From Meiothermus cerbereus_A (lineage in GTDB: Bacteria; Deinococcota; Deinococci; Deinococcales; Thermaceae): DNA of 64,000 nt. Shown piece by piece: positions 43,223-52,079 of the stretch. Numbering within the stretch: the first letter of the stretch is position 1; the number at the start of each line of letters is the position of its first letter. The stretch is taken from NCBI RefSeq assembly GCF_051297115.1, contig NZ_JBEVAL010000009.1, forward strand, positions 1-64,000, written 5' to 3'. The notes beneath the pieces are model-generated. The model was not told the DNA's origin and did no database searches. It worked only from the letters and a program-made list of their open reading frames with translations. Made by a program: the position numbers and the translations under genes.

Positions 43223-43498
43223 ATGCAAGGCCGCCGCTGGCTAATTTACGCCACCCTGCTCCTCTGGCTCCCCCTGGTCATGGCGGGGGGCTCCTGGCTC
43301 TTGGCCCGCACGGTGGCGGCCCCCCTTTTTATCGCCTACCTGGGCTTGTTTTGCCTGCTGGTTTCGCTGGGGTTGTTCTGGGTGGGTGTCGCCCAGCTGC
43401 TGGGTCGGCGGCTGCGGGTAGCCGACCTGCTCTGGCTGGGGTTGTATGGGGCGGGCGCACTGCTGTACAGCCCGCTGATTGGCCTGCTTGGGCGGTAG
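43223..43498 (+). CDS. Small integral membrane protein, unknown
   Basis: This 91-residue protein has three hydrophobic helices (LIYATLLLWLPLVMAGGSWLLA; LFIAYLGLFCLLVSLGLFWVGVAQLL; LLWLGLYGAGALLYSPLIGLL). It is not recognised. It follows another small membrane protein by 41 bp. A TAGAAT box (43209-43214) lies 8 bp before the ATG, again a probable leaderless start, so each of the two has its own promoter. Confidence 0.6.
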   Translation: MQGRRWLIYATLLLWLPLVMAGGSWLLARTVAAPLFIAYLGLFCLLVSLGLFWVGVAQLLGRRLRVADLLWLGLYGAGALLYSPLIGLLGR

Positions 43499-43593
43499 TT
43501 TTGTGTTTGTGCGGGGCCGATGGGATATGATTTGCACTGTCTGAGCGCAGTGTAAGCGCGACTCGATGCCAAACAGGCCGGAGGATATGAAAG

Positions 43594-44958
<1,365 letters not shown>

Positions 44959-44984
44959 GCTGCGCTGCCCTGGGTTTTTCCAAT

Positions 44985-45008
44985 ATCAAAAGCCCATCTG
45001 AAGATGGG
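44985..45008 (-). terminator. Hairpin terminator for the reverse-strand gene 45159-45500
   Basis: CCCATC (44993-44998), loop TGAA, GATGGG (45003-45008). Read on the reverse strand the stem is followed by GCTTTTG. It can also act on the forward FprA-type message. The T-run is short. Confidence 0.45.
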
Positions 45009-45158
45009 TCGGGCTCGAGGGAACACCCCCAGTCGCCAGACCCGGATGGGTGAGACCGCCTTTACATAAGCCCATGCGGGCACATCTTTGCCAAGCCCAG
45101 GGGGTCGTCTCGCAGCTATACGGGCATTGCCCGCCCCCACAGCTTGGCAGGGGAGGAA

Positions 45159-45500
45159 TCAAGAAAGCTCAAGAAACACCTCACCCAACTGGGCCAGGCT
45201 GCCTATGGCCCGGCCAGTAGGCAGGTGGCGCACCACCACCCCTAAAGGTCCTCCAGAGGTTTTTTCTACCTCTGTCACCGAGAACAGCTCCCCGTCCACC
45301 TCCACCGTGACCTCGCGGGCCCCGCAGACCTCCACCAGCCGGTAGCGCCCCAGGCTGAGCCACTCCTCGCCAAACACACGCCGCAGTTCCTCGTAGGCCA
45401 CGGTCTTATACCAGGCTTCCCCGGCTTGCATGGTCTCGGCCCGGTAGGCGGCAATGGCCGCATCCCGCAGGCGTTTTTCTTTGAACCCACTGTGCCCCAT
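45159..45500 (-). CDS. Conserved-looking unknown protein
   Basis: This 113-residue soluble protein is of unknown function. The N-terminal helix is Lys/Arg/Ala rich (FKEKRLRDAAIAAYRAETMQAGEAWYK), and the rest is a beta-rich part (RYRLVEVCGAREVTVEVDGELFSVTEVEK) with one Cys, ending in LGVVVRHLPTGRAIGSLAQLGEVFLEL. Codon use is that of the host. It is convergent with the FprA-type gene. The 265 bp upstream, to the diguanylate cyclase, contain no gene or RNA I can name. Confidence 0.5.
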   Translation of the reverse strand: MGHSGFKEKRLRDAAIAAYRAETMQAGEAWYKTVAYEELRRVFGEEWLSLGRYRLVEVCGAREVTVEVDGELFSVTEVEKTSGGPLGVVVRHLPTGRAIGSLAQLGEVFLELS

Positions 45501-45765
45501 ACTACAAACAGGCTAGGTTTTGTCCATCATAGCTTTGCAAAAACAGCCCTGACAGAGGGCCTGCAAAACCCGCCACACCCCTTGCCTGGCATCGCCCTGA
45601 GCCGCAGATCAAAGTTTCTCCAGAGTTGAAATGCGCGATGCTGTTCCGAAAGATCACTGAGGAATCGCGTCAGGTACGCATAGACCCATTCCGCGGGGTT
45701 TTGTCAATCTACCCTGGCGCAACTAAGAAGGCCAGAAAAGTGGTATCGTTTTCGTAAAGCTCTGC

Positions 45766-46845
45766 ATGAATCCCGACCCTGTTTCCTCCTTCGATGCCTA
45801 TCGGCGGCGCCATGGTCTGTGGTTGCTGCCACTGGGGGCTTTGGCCTCGAGCCTCGCCTATGTGCTGTCCATCGTGAACGGAACCCTCAACCCGCTGGAC
45901 GCGGTGCTCTCGCCGGTGATGTTTGTGGGGTTTTTGCTCATGACCCTGCTGTTATGGCAGCATCGGATCAGTATCGCCACGACCGAACTGATGGTGGTTA
46001 TTCTCTTGCTGGCCTACAACCTGGGCAACCTGTACTATTTTGGATTACAGGGCCATCTCTCCAGGGAGGGGTTTTCTGCCAGCGCTTTGTGGTCCACAAT
46101 CATCTACCCGCTGGCTTTTTTGCTGCTTAACCGAGAGAAAGCCATCCGGGTATCGGTGGCCTACTACCTGCTGAGCGCGTTGGGGGGGGTGGTCTCGCTG
46201 CTGCTTCACCCGCCCAGCGTGAGTGCCCTCAACTCAATCGCACAGTTCTATCTGGCCAACCTGGCCTTCCTGGTTTTGCTCAACATATATGCACAACTGC
46301 GCGAGACCATGGTGGCTATGGAGCAATTGGCCCACACCGATCACCTTACCCGGCTCACCAACCGGCGGGGCCTCGAGCCGCTGCTCAAGCGGGAGCTACA
46401 GCGGGCTGAACGCTACGGGCCTTTCATTGCAGTTTTGCTGATCGACCTCGACCACTTCAAAAAGGTCAACGACCACTATGGGCATGCCATCGGCGACCAG
46501 GTGCTGCGCGAGGTGGCCCTGCGGCTCGACCTTTACCTGCGCCAGGCGGATACCGTAGCGCGCTGGGGTGGTGAGGAGTTTTTAATTCTGGCCCCGGCCA
46601 CCGACTTAGCCCAGGCCGAGCAACTCGCGGCCCGGCTCGTCGAAGCGCTTCGGGACAAGCCGGTATTAGGGGAAATTTCTATTACGCTTTCTATCGGGGT
46701 AAGCTGTTACCGAGCCGGTGATACCGTTGAAAGCCTTGTTCACCGTGCAGACGAAGCCCTCTACCGGGCCAAAGCGCTGGGGCGGAACCGACACGAACTG
46801 GAGCACTCAGAGACGGCCTCCAGGAATCCAACCCCCAGGCCATAG
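45766..46845 (+). CDS. Membrane-anchored GGDEF diguanylate cyclase
   Basis: This 359-residue protein has about six membrane helices in the first 178 residues (an unnamed MASE-like sensor) and a C-terminal GGDEF domain. The catalytic signature is GGEEF at 268-272, an allowed variant, with the inhibitory I-site R259-x-x-D262 intact five residues before it. It should make c-di-GMP and be inhibited by its product. The link peptide VAMEQLAHTDHLTRLTNRRGLEPLL is typical. No phosphodiesterase or receptor gene is adjacent. Confidence 0.92.
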   Translation: MNPDPVSSFDAYRRRHGLWLLPLGALASSLAYVLSIVNGTLNPLDAVLSPVMFVGFLLMTLLLWQHRISIATTELMVVILLLAYNLGNLYYFGLQGHLSREGFSASALWSTIIYPLAFLLLNREKAIRVSVAYYLLSALGGVVSLLLHPPSVSALNSIAQFYLANLAFLVLLNIYAQLRETMVAMEQLAHTDHLTRLTNRRGLEPLLKRELQRAERYGPFIAVLLIDLDHFKKVNDHYGHAIGDQVLREVALRLDLYLRQADTVARWGGEEFLILAPATDLAQAEQLAARLVEALRDKPVLGEISITLSIGVSCYRAGDTVESLVHRADEALYRAKALGRNRHELEHSETASRNPTPRP

Positions 46846-46939
46846 CCGAAGCAGCGCTGGGCGGGCTTTGAAAGGTTCTAGCAGTAGGGCGGGGAGGTTT
46901 TTTTACTTTTGGGGGATGGGTGCGTATCCTTAAGGCATA

Positions 46940-47413
46940 ATGGCCGGTATCGCCTTGTTGGAGCTGATGTTGCTGCTGCTGGTGGTGGGTCTGCTGGTCT
47001 GGTTTTTTGGTGGCGGGCGCAGCCTGCCGCCAGCACAAGAGGCGCTGGCTCACCGGTTGCACCTGGCCCTGGAGGAAATTCACCAGCAGGGCAAGCGGCT
47101 GCCTCATTTGCGCGATGTGCTTAAGCAGGTGCGCCAGTACGGGCGGGATCTGGGCAGGCTGCTGCCGCAAAAGGCCGAACTCGAGCGCTTTTTGCACAAG
47201 CCAGGGCTGGAGGGCCCCACCCGAGACCACCTGCTGCGTCGCCACAACGACCTCGAGCGCACTTTTGAACGGGGGGTGGCCTACCTCGAGCGCCTGGGGG
47301 CCGAGCTGGTGCTGGTTGCGGGCAGTGAGGAACCCCCAGCCCTGGCCGAGCTTCCACTGTTCTTAATCGAATTGCGCGAGGTTTTACATCCAGCCACCCC
47401 CAACCGAGGGTAA
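46940..47413 (+). CDS. Unknown protein with N-terminal membrane anchor and helical domain
   Basis: This 157-residue protein has an N-terminal hydrophobic helix (IALLELMLLLLVVGLLVWFF) and then a charged helical region (LHLALEEIHQQGKRLPHLRDVLKQVRQYGRDLGRL...DHLLRRHNDLERTFERGVAYLERLG). It is likely a membrane-anchored cytoplasmic helical bundle. It is not recognised. It lies 9 bp upstream of the lipoprotein gene, probably one transcript. A TATCCT box ends 9 bp before the ATG. Confidence 0.55.
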   Translation: MAGIALLELMLLLLVVGLLVWFFGGGRSLPPAQEALAHRLHLALEEIHQQGKRLPHLRDVLKQVRQYGRDLGRLLPQKAELERFLHKPGLEGPTRDHLLRRHNDLERTFERGVAYLERLGAELVLVAGSEEPPALAELPLFLIELREVLHPATPNRG

Positions 47414-47422
47414 ATTGGAGCG

Positions 47423-48103
47423 ATGCGACGAATCGCTGTACCGCTATTGCTGCTTTTGGTGGCCTGTGCACCACGCGCCACCGAACCCCAGACCAACACC
47501 ACCCTTATTCAGGGGCCGGTGGGCTTCTATCCCGCGCAGCCGGGGCTGGACTGGATCTACCTGCCACCCCGTGCCGCCATCGGCGAACCGCCGGTGCGCT
47601 TGTCGGTGATGGGGCCCACTACCTTTGAAGGCCAGCCAGCCATCCGCTACCGCTTGAGCGGGCGGGGCCTCGAGCGTTCCTACTACCGCCAGGTAGACGC
47701 CAGCGGGGTACGCCTGCTGGGCATGGAAGACTTCGACCGGCTGCAAGTAACCCGCTACACGCCCCCCATTCAGGAGTACCCACCCCAGGCCAGCCTGGTG
47801 GTGGGGGCCCGCTGGGGCGGCCAGACCCGCGAGGTCATCGAGCTGCGCGCGGGCAACAACATCACACGGGTAATCGACCGGGTGCTGGACTACACCTACA
47901 CGGTGCTGGGCAAGTCCAACGTGACGGTGCCGGCAGGCAGCTTCGAGGTTTTTCGCATTAACTGGGAGGTGCGCGACCCCAGGAACCCCACCTTGCGGGA
48001 AAACTTCGAGCTGTGGTTCTTTCCGGGGGTGGGCGAAATCTTTAGCTCGGTGAATTTTGGCGAACAGGGCGGGCTTTCGCTGATTGACCGCAACTTCAGA
48101 TGA
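47423..48103 (+). CDS. Lipoprotein of unknown function
   Basis: This protein of 226 residues has a lipobox (LLLLVAC, Cys at about 15), so it is lipid-anchored after export. The body is beta-rich (IYLPPRAAIGEPPVRLSVMGPTTFEGQPAIRYRLSGRG; TRVIDRVLDYTYTVLGKSNVTVPAGSFEVFRINWEV; ENFELWFFPGVGEIFSS), the kind of layout seen in DUF3108-like or LolA-like envelope proteins, but no family is certain. It follows an anchored helical protein by 9 bp. Confidence 0.6.
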   Translation: MRRIAVPLLLLLVACAPRATEPQTNTTLIQGPVGFYPAQPGLDWIYLPPRAAIGEPPVRLSVMGPTTFEGQPAIRYRLSGRGLERSYYRQVDASGVRLLGMEDFDRLQVTRYTPPIQEYPPQASLVVGARWGGQTREVIELRAGNNITRVIDRVLDYTYTVLGKSNVTVPAGSFEVFRINWEVRDPRNPTLRENFELWFFPGVGEIFSSVNFGEQGGLSLIDRNFR

Positions 48104-48232
48104 GCCGCGGCAGGCCACCCTCCACGGCCTCTTTGTTCCCTGGGGTACTGCACCAGGTGTATAAACCCCTAAAGTTGAGGGCAAGATGCAGGTAGTAACC
48201 GTGTTATCGCCTCATCGTTTTGGGAGGCATAT

Positions 48233-50089
48233 GTGATTTTGCAAAAGGTCAACCAACCGCAAGACCTCAAAACCTTGTCGCAAGAAGAGCTGCTTCAACT
48301 GGCCCAGGAACTGCGCAGCGAGATCATCCGGGTGTGTGCCCAGAATGGCGGCCACCTGGCCTCCTCGCTGGGGGCGGTGGAGCTGATTGTGGCGCTGCAC
48401 AAGGTGTTCGACTCGCCCCGCGACCGCCTGCTCTTCGATGTGGGCCACCAGGCCTACGCCCACAAAATCCTGACCGGGCGCAAGGAAGTTTTCCACACCA
48501 TCCGTCAGGAAGGGGGCATCTCGGGCTTTACCAAGGTCTCGGAGAGCGAGCACGACGCCATTACCGTGGGCCACGCCTCTACCTCGCTGGCCAATGCGCT
48601 GGGTATGGCCATCGCCCGCGACACCCTGGGCGAGGACTACCATGTGGTGGGCATCATTGGCGACGGGGCCCTGACCGGCGGGATGGCCCTGGCCGCCCTG
48701 AACGTGATTGGGGAGCGCAAGCCCCGGCTCTTGATGATTCTGAACGACAACGAGATGTCCATCTCGGAAAACGTGGGGGCCTTGAACCGCTACTTCAAGG
48801 AGTACCAGACCAAAAAGTGGGTGCAGGATACCCAGAAGTGGGGCCGCCAGGTGCTGGAAGGCATCTCGCCCAAGCTTTTCAACCTGGTGGATCGGGCCAA
48901 GGAGGCCGCCAAGCTGATGCTGCACCAGGAAAACCCCTTCTACGCCTGGGGCATCCGCTACGTGGGGCCGGTGGACGGGCACGACCTGCCGGGCCTGATT
49001 CACATTCTGGAACAGATTAAAGAGCTCGAGGGCCCCACCCTGCTGCACATCGTGACCCAGAAGGGCAGGGGCTACGGGGTGGCCGAGGAAGACCCCATCT
49101 ACTGGCACGGGCCGCCCAGCTTCAACCCCCAGAACCCCGAGAAGGTGAGCAAGGGCTACTCCTGGTCGGCGGCCTTTGGCGATGCGGTGACCGAGCTGGC
49201 CCACCAGGAGCCCCGGCTGTTTGTGATTACCCCGGCCATGCGCGAAGGCTCGGGGCTGGTCAGGTACTCCCAGACCCACCCCGAGCGCTACCTGGACACC
49301 GGTATCTGCGAGGACGTGGCCGCCACGGTGGCCGCTGGCATGGCCTTGCGGGGACTCAGGCCGGTGCTGGCCATCTACTCCACCTTTATGCAGCGGGCCT
49401 ACGACCAGATTGTCCACGACATCGCCATCGAAAACCTGCCGGTGGTGTTTGCGGTAGACCGGGCTGGGATTGTGGGCGGCGACGGGGCCACCCACAACGG
49501 GGTCTTCGATATCGCCTACCTGCGCACCGTGCCCAATGTGCAGATTGCCGCCCCCAAAGATGCCCTCGAGCTGCGGGCCATGCTCAAAAAGGCCCTGGAA
49601 CTGGGGGGGCCCATTGCCATCCGCTACGCCCGCGACAGCGTGGAGAAGGTGCCCGAAGGGGTTTGGCCGGAGATCGAGTGGGGTCGCTGGGAGGTGCTGA
49701 AGGAGGGCAGCAAAGCCTACATCCTGACCTTTGGCAAAACCCTCAAGTACGCCCTCGAGGCCGCCGGAGATGACCCTCAGGTGGGGGTGATCAACGCCCG
49801 CTTCATCAAGCCACTGGACAAAGGGATGCTGGAGCGCCTGGCCCTGGAAGGCTACAAGCTGGTTACCACCGAAGACCACCAGAAGATGGGGGGCTTTGGC
49901 AGCGCGGTGCTGGAAGCCCTGGGCGAACTGGGCCTTAAGCCCGACATTCGCGTGCTGGGCCTGCCAGATGTCTTCTTCGACCACGGCTCCATTGCCCGCA
50001 TGCACCGCGAGGCCGGCATCGACGCCGAGGCCATCCGGGCCGCCCTGGCTGAGCTCGGGGTGAGCCAAAAAGCCATAGCCCAAAGCTGA
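48233..50089 (+). CDS. dxs: 1-deoxy-D-xylulose-5-phosphate synthase
   Basis: This 618-residue thiamine-diphosphate enzyme starts the MEP isoprenoid pathway from pyruvate and glyceraldehyde-3-phosphate. The thiamine motif is GDGALTGGMALAALNVIGERKPRLLMILNDNEMSI, the His-rich active site is LLFDVGHQAYAHKIL, and the transketolase-like middle domain has DRAGIVGGDGATHNGVFDIAYLRTVPN. It starts at the GTG at 48233 with GGGAGG before it. Its products feed the polyprenyl synthase of this window. Confidence 0.96.
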   Translation: MILQKVNQPQDLKTLSQEELLQLAQELRSEIIRVCAQNGGHLASSLGAVELIVALHKVFDSPRDRLLFDVGHQAYAHKILTGRKEVFHTIRQEGGISGFTKVSESEHDAITVGHASTSLANALGMAIARDTLGEDYHVVGIIGDGALTGGMALAALNVIGERKPRLLMILNDNEMSISENVGALNRYFKEYQTKKWVQDTQKWGRQVLEGISPKLFNLVDRAKEAAKLMLHQENPFYAWGIRYVGPVDGHDLPGLIHILEQIKELEGPTLLHIVTQKGRGYGVAEEDPIYWHGPPSFNPQNPEKVSKGYSWSAAFGDAVTELAHQEPRLFVITPAMREGSGLVRYSQTHPERYLDTGICEDVAATVAAGMALRGLRPVLAIYSTFMQRAYDQIVHDIAIENLPVVFAVDRAGIVGGDGATHNGVFDIAYLRTVPNVQIAAPKDALELRAMLKKALELGGPIAIRYARDSVEKVPEGVWPEIEWGRWEVLKEGSKAYILTFGKTLKYALEAAGDDPQVGVINARFIKPLDKGMLERLALEGYKLVTTEDHQKMGGFGSAVLEALGELGLKPDIRVLGLPDVFFDHGSIARMHREAGIDAEAIRAALAELGVSQKAIAQS

Positions 50090-50098
50090 AGGCCCCAC

Positions 50099-50722
50099 AT
50101 GGAAGTTTTGCCGCTGATCGCCAACCTTTACCTGCTGGACACCCCCGAAGGCGCACTGCTGGTAGACACCGGCATGCCCCAGGAAAACCAAAAGCTCTTG
50201 CGCCACCTAAAGGGGCGAAAGCCCGCGGCCCTGCTGCTTACCCACCACCACCTCGACCACGTGGGTGGGGCGCGCATGCTGTGGGAGCGCTACGGGTTGC
50301 CCATTTATGCCCACCCGCTCGACATCCCGTTTATAAGCGGCGAGCGCCGCCGTCCCCCTTTCCCGCCCATTCCCTGGCTGGGCGACCACATTGCCAACAG
50401 CCCCCGGCCTCTTCCGCCCGAAGCCCTTACTCCGGTGGAGGAGGGCGCGCTGGTGCTGGGCTGGCAGGTAGTACACCTGCCCGGCCACACCCCAGGGCAG
50501 ATTGGCCTGTTGCGCGAGGGGGTTCTGCTGGCCGCCGATGCCCTGCGTGTGGGCGCAAAAGGCCCCTGGCTTCCCCCCGCTATAGTCAACCACGATACTG
50601 AGCAGGCCCGGCGCACGGTAGGGAAAATGGCCCAGCTCGAGGCCGAACACATCTACGTGGGCCACGGCCCCCCCACCACCAAACGCGCCATAATGGCCCT
50701 GGCCGAAAAGCTGGCCCTATAG
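50099..50722 (+). CDS. MBL-fold metallo-hydrolase
   Basis: This 207-residue metallo-beta-lactamase-fold protein has the metal signature LLTHHHLDHVGGARML (HxHxDH form THHHLDH) and the later His residues in VHLPGHTPGQIG and the C-terminal HIYVGHGPP. Members hydrolyse thioesters or lactones, including glyoxalase II-like enzymes. Substrate is unknown. It starts 9 bp after dxs and may be co-transcribed. It ends just before the CRISPR leader. Confidence 0.85.
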   Translation: MEVLPLIANLYLLDTPEGALLVDTGMPQENQKLLRHLKGRKPAALLLTHHHLDHVGGARMLWERYGLPIYAHPLDIPFISGERRRPPFPPIPWLGDHIANSPRPLPPEALTPVEEGALVLGWQVVHLPGHTPGQIGLLREGVLLAADALRVGAKGPWLPPAIVNHDTEQARRTVGKMAQLEAEHIYVGHGPPTTKRAIMALAEKLAL

Positions 50723-50875
50723 CCCTGGGCCTCAAAGCAGGCACGCCACCCCGTTACAAAAAGCGTTACATACCATTTTGTGCCCAAAAACGCTGTCGCA
50801 ACCGCACCCCCTCACCCAAAAAAGCCCACACCAACGCCCACCAGGACGATATGGAAGCAATTTCCAAAAATGACC

Positions 50876-50904
50876 CATTATGTTTTGCGCAAAATGCTAT
50901 AATG
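50876..50904 (+). promoter_or_regulatory. Palindromic operator with extended -10 promoter
   Basis: CATTAT (50876-50881) and ATAATG (50899-50904) flank the 12-bp palindrome TTTTGCGCAAAA (50883-50894). TGC then TATAAT (50898-50903) makes an extended -10. A dimeric repressor or activator bound to the palindrome would sit right at the polymerase. It could drive a leader RNA or pre-crRNA. Confidence 0.55.
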
Positions 50905-51036
50905 CCCGTGTCGGCCATCTCGACGACGCACCTTGAAAGCCCAGACGCGCGATAGATATCGCAAACCCACCACACAAAAAATCTAAAAGTGTGGGTTTGT
51001 AAGCATTCATCGCAAAAACCGCCATTTTTCACCCAC

Positions 51037-51061
51037 TTATCCACAGGTTGCCTGTGGATAA
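51037..51061. promoter_or_regulatory. Perfect palindrome of two DnaA boxes in the CRISPR leader
   Basis: TTATCCACAGG (51037-51047), TTG, CCTGTGGATAA (51051-51061). The same 11-bp arms as the pair before dnaA, here with a 3-bp spacer, 24 kb from oriC and 65 bp before the first repeat. Confidence 0.7.
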
Positions 51062-51096
51062 CTCGGTTTTCTCATAAATACCCCTTCTAAGAGCCC

Positions 51097-51126
51097 TTTA
51101 CAGGACGGCGATTAACGGGGTATGCT
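51097..51126 (+). promoter_or_regulatory. Probable pre-crRNA promoter abutting the first repeat
   Basis: TTTACA (51097-51102), 18-bp spacer, TATGCT (51121-51126). Transcription would start at about 51133, just inside the first repeat. It fits reading of the array in the forward direction. Confidence 0.5.
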
Positions 51127-52061
51127 GTCGCAAACAAAAAGCCCCGTAAGGGAATTGCAACAAGCTAGAGGTTGCGTGGATCCACGTACTCATTGACAAG
51201 GTCGCAAACAAAAAGCCCCGTAAGGGGATTGCAACTATTGAGCCAGTCAGCGTCCTCTTTTTTGCTGAACCCGTAGTGTCGCAAACAAAAAGCCCCGTAA
51301 GGGGATTGCAACACTCCCTCTTCGAGGCTTTGAACAGTCGCACGCAGCAGCGGGTCGCAAACAAAAAGCCCCGTAAGGGGATTGCAACTAGCGGGCATCT
51401 GTTTTTTGCGGAGGAGGTCCATGAGGTCGCAAACAAAAAGCCCCGTAAGGGGATTGCAACTGCATGTGGCCCTGGATGCCACCACCCGAGTGCCAGTTGG
51501 TCGCAAACAAAAAGCCCCGTAAGGGGATTGCAACTTTGGAAATATACGATTGCATCGTCGCCATCGTGGTCCGTCGCAAACAAAAAGCCCCGTAAGGGGA
51601 TTGCAACACTCTAGATGTTCTGCTTTCAAAACCATGACATCTGACAGTCGCAAACAAAAAGCCCCGTAAGGGGATTGCAACCACTACGGCGCCCTCCACC
51701 TGCTCAAACTGCTTGCGGGACTCGTCGCAAACAAAAAGCCCCGTAAGGGGATTGCAACTCCGCGTATAAGCGAATAGTTTTCGGGCACTGCCGCACAACG
51801 GTCGCAAACAAAAAGCCCCGTAAGGGGATTGCAACAGTCGGTGCGGTCGCGGTTGGCCGCGATGATCACCTCCGTCGCAAACAAAAAGCCCCGTAAGGGG
51901 ATTGCAACTTTATCCTGGTGGGTAAGGTAATTCGCCCGAGCCACCCCAACCTGTCGCAAACAAAAAGCCCCGTAAGGGGATTGCAACTAAGGGAGGGGGA
52001 CGAGCCCCCCCCACCTTAGCTGACCTGTCGCAAACAAAAAGCCCCGTAAGGGGATTGCAGG
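51127..52061 (+). CRISPR. CRISPR array: 13 repeats, 12 spacers
   Basis: The 35-bp repeat begins GTCGCAAACAAAAAG, has a CCCC-GTAA-GGGG hairpin and ends ATTGCAAC. Repeats start at 51127, 51201, 51278, 51354, 51426, 51500, 51573, 51647, 51724, 51801, 51874, 51953 and 52027. Spacers are 37-44 bp. The forward 3' end ATTGCAAC resembles the ATTGAAAC handle of type III and related crRNAs, so I infer forward transcription with the leader on the left. The first repeat has a G-to-A change at 51153. The last ends GCAGG instead of GCAAC, as expected at the old, leader-distal end. All spacers are different. No cas1, cas2, cas6, cas10 or csm/cmr gene lies in this window, so it must use machinery encoded elsewhere. 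Confidence 0.95.
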
Positions 52062-52079
52062 TTTTGGTAGATTGGTGGT

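Larger units (their letters stand above)
50723..51126 (+). other. Non-coding leader region of the CRISPR array
   Basis: These 404 bp between the MBL gene and the first repeat hold no convincing gene. Reading frames here have no homologue I know. The region is more AT-rich than its surroundings. It holds a palindrome-flanked extended -10 promoter (50876-50904), a 5-bp hairpin (50949-50962), a 9-bp stem with 20-nt loop (50962-50999), a perfect DnaA-box palindrome (51037-51061) and a promoter that ends at the first repeat (51097-51126). Three short TCGCAA matches to the repeat start also occur (50793, 50959, 51010). Confidence 0.7.

Noticed and set aside
50766..51044. A 92-codon reverse reading frame in the CRISPR leader
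   Set aside because: No homology pattern, no ribosome binding site, and it overlaps promoter-like and palindromic DNA; most likely chance.
51098..51986. Reverse-strand reading frames through the CRISPR array that encode repeated LQSPYGAFCLR-like peptides
   Set aside because: They are translations of the CRISPR repeats and spacers and not a repeat protein.
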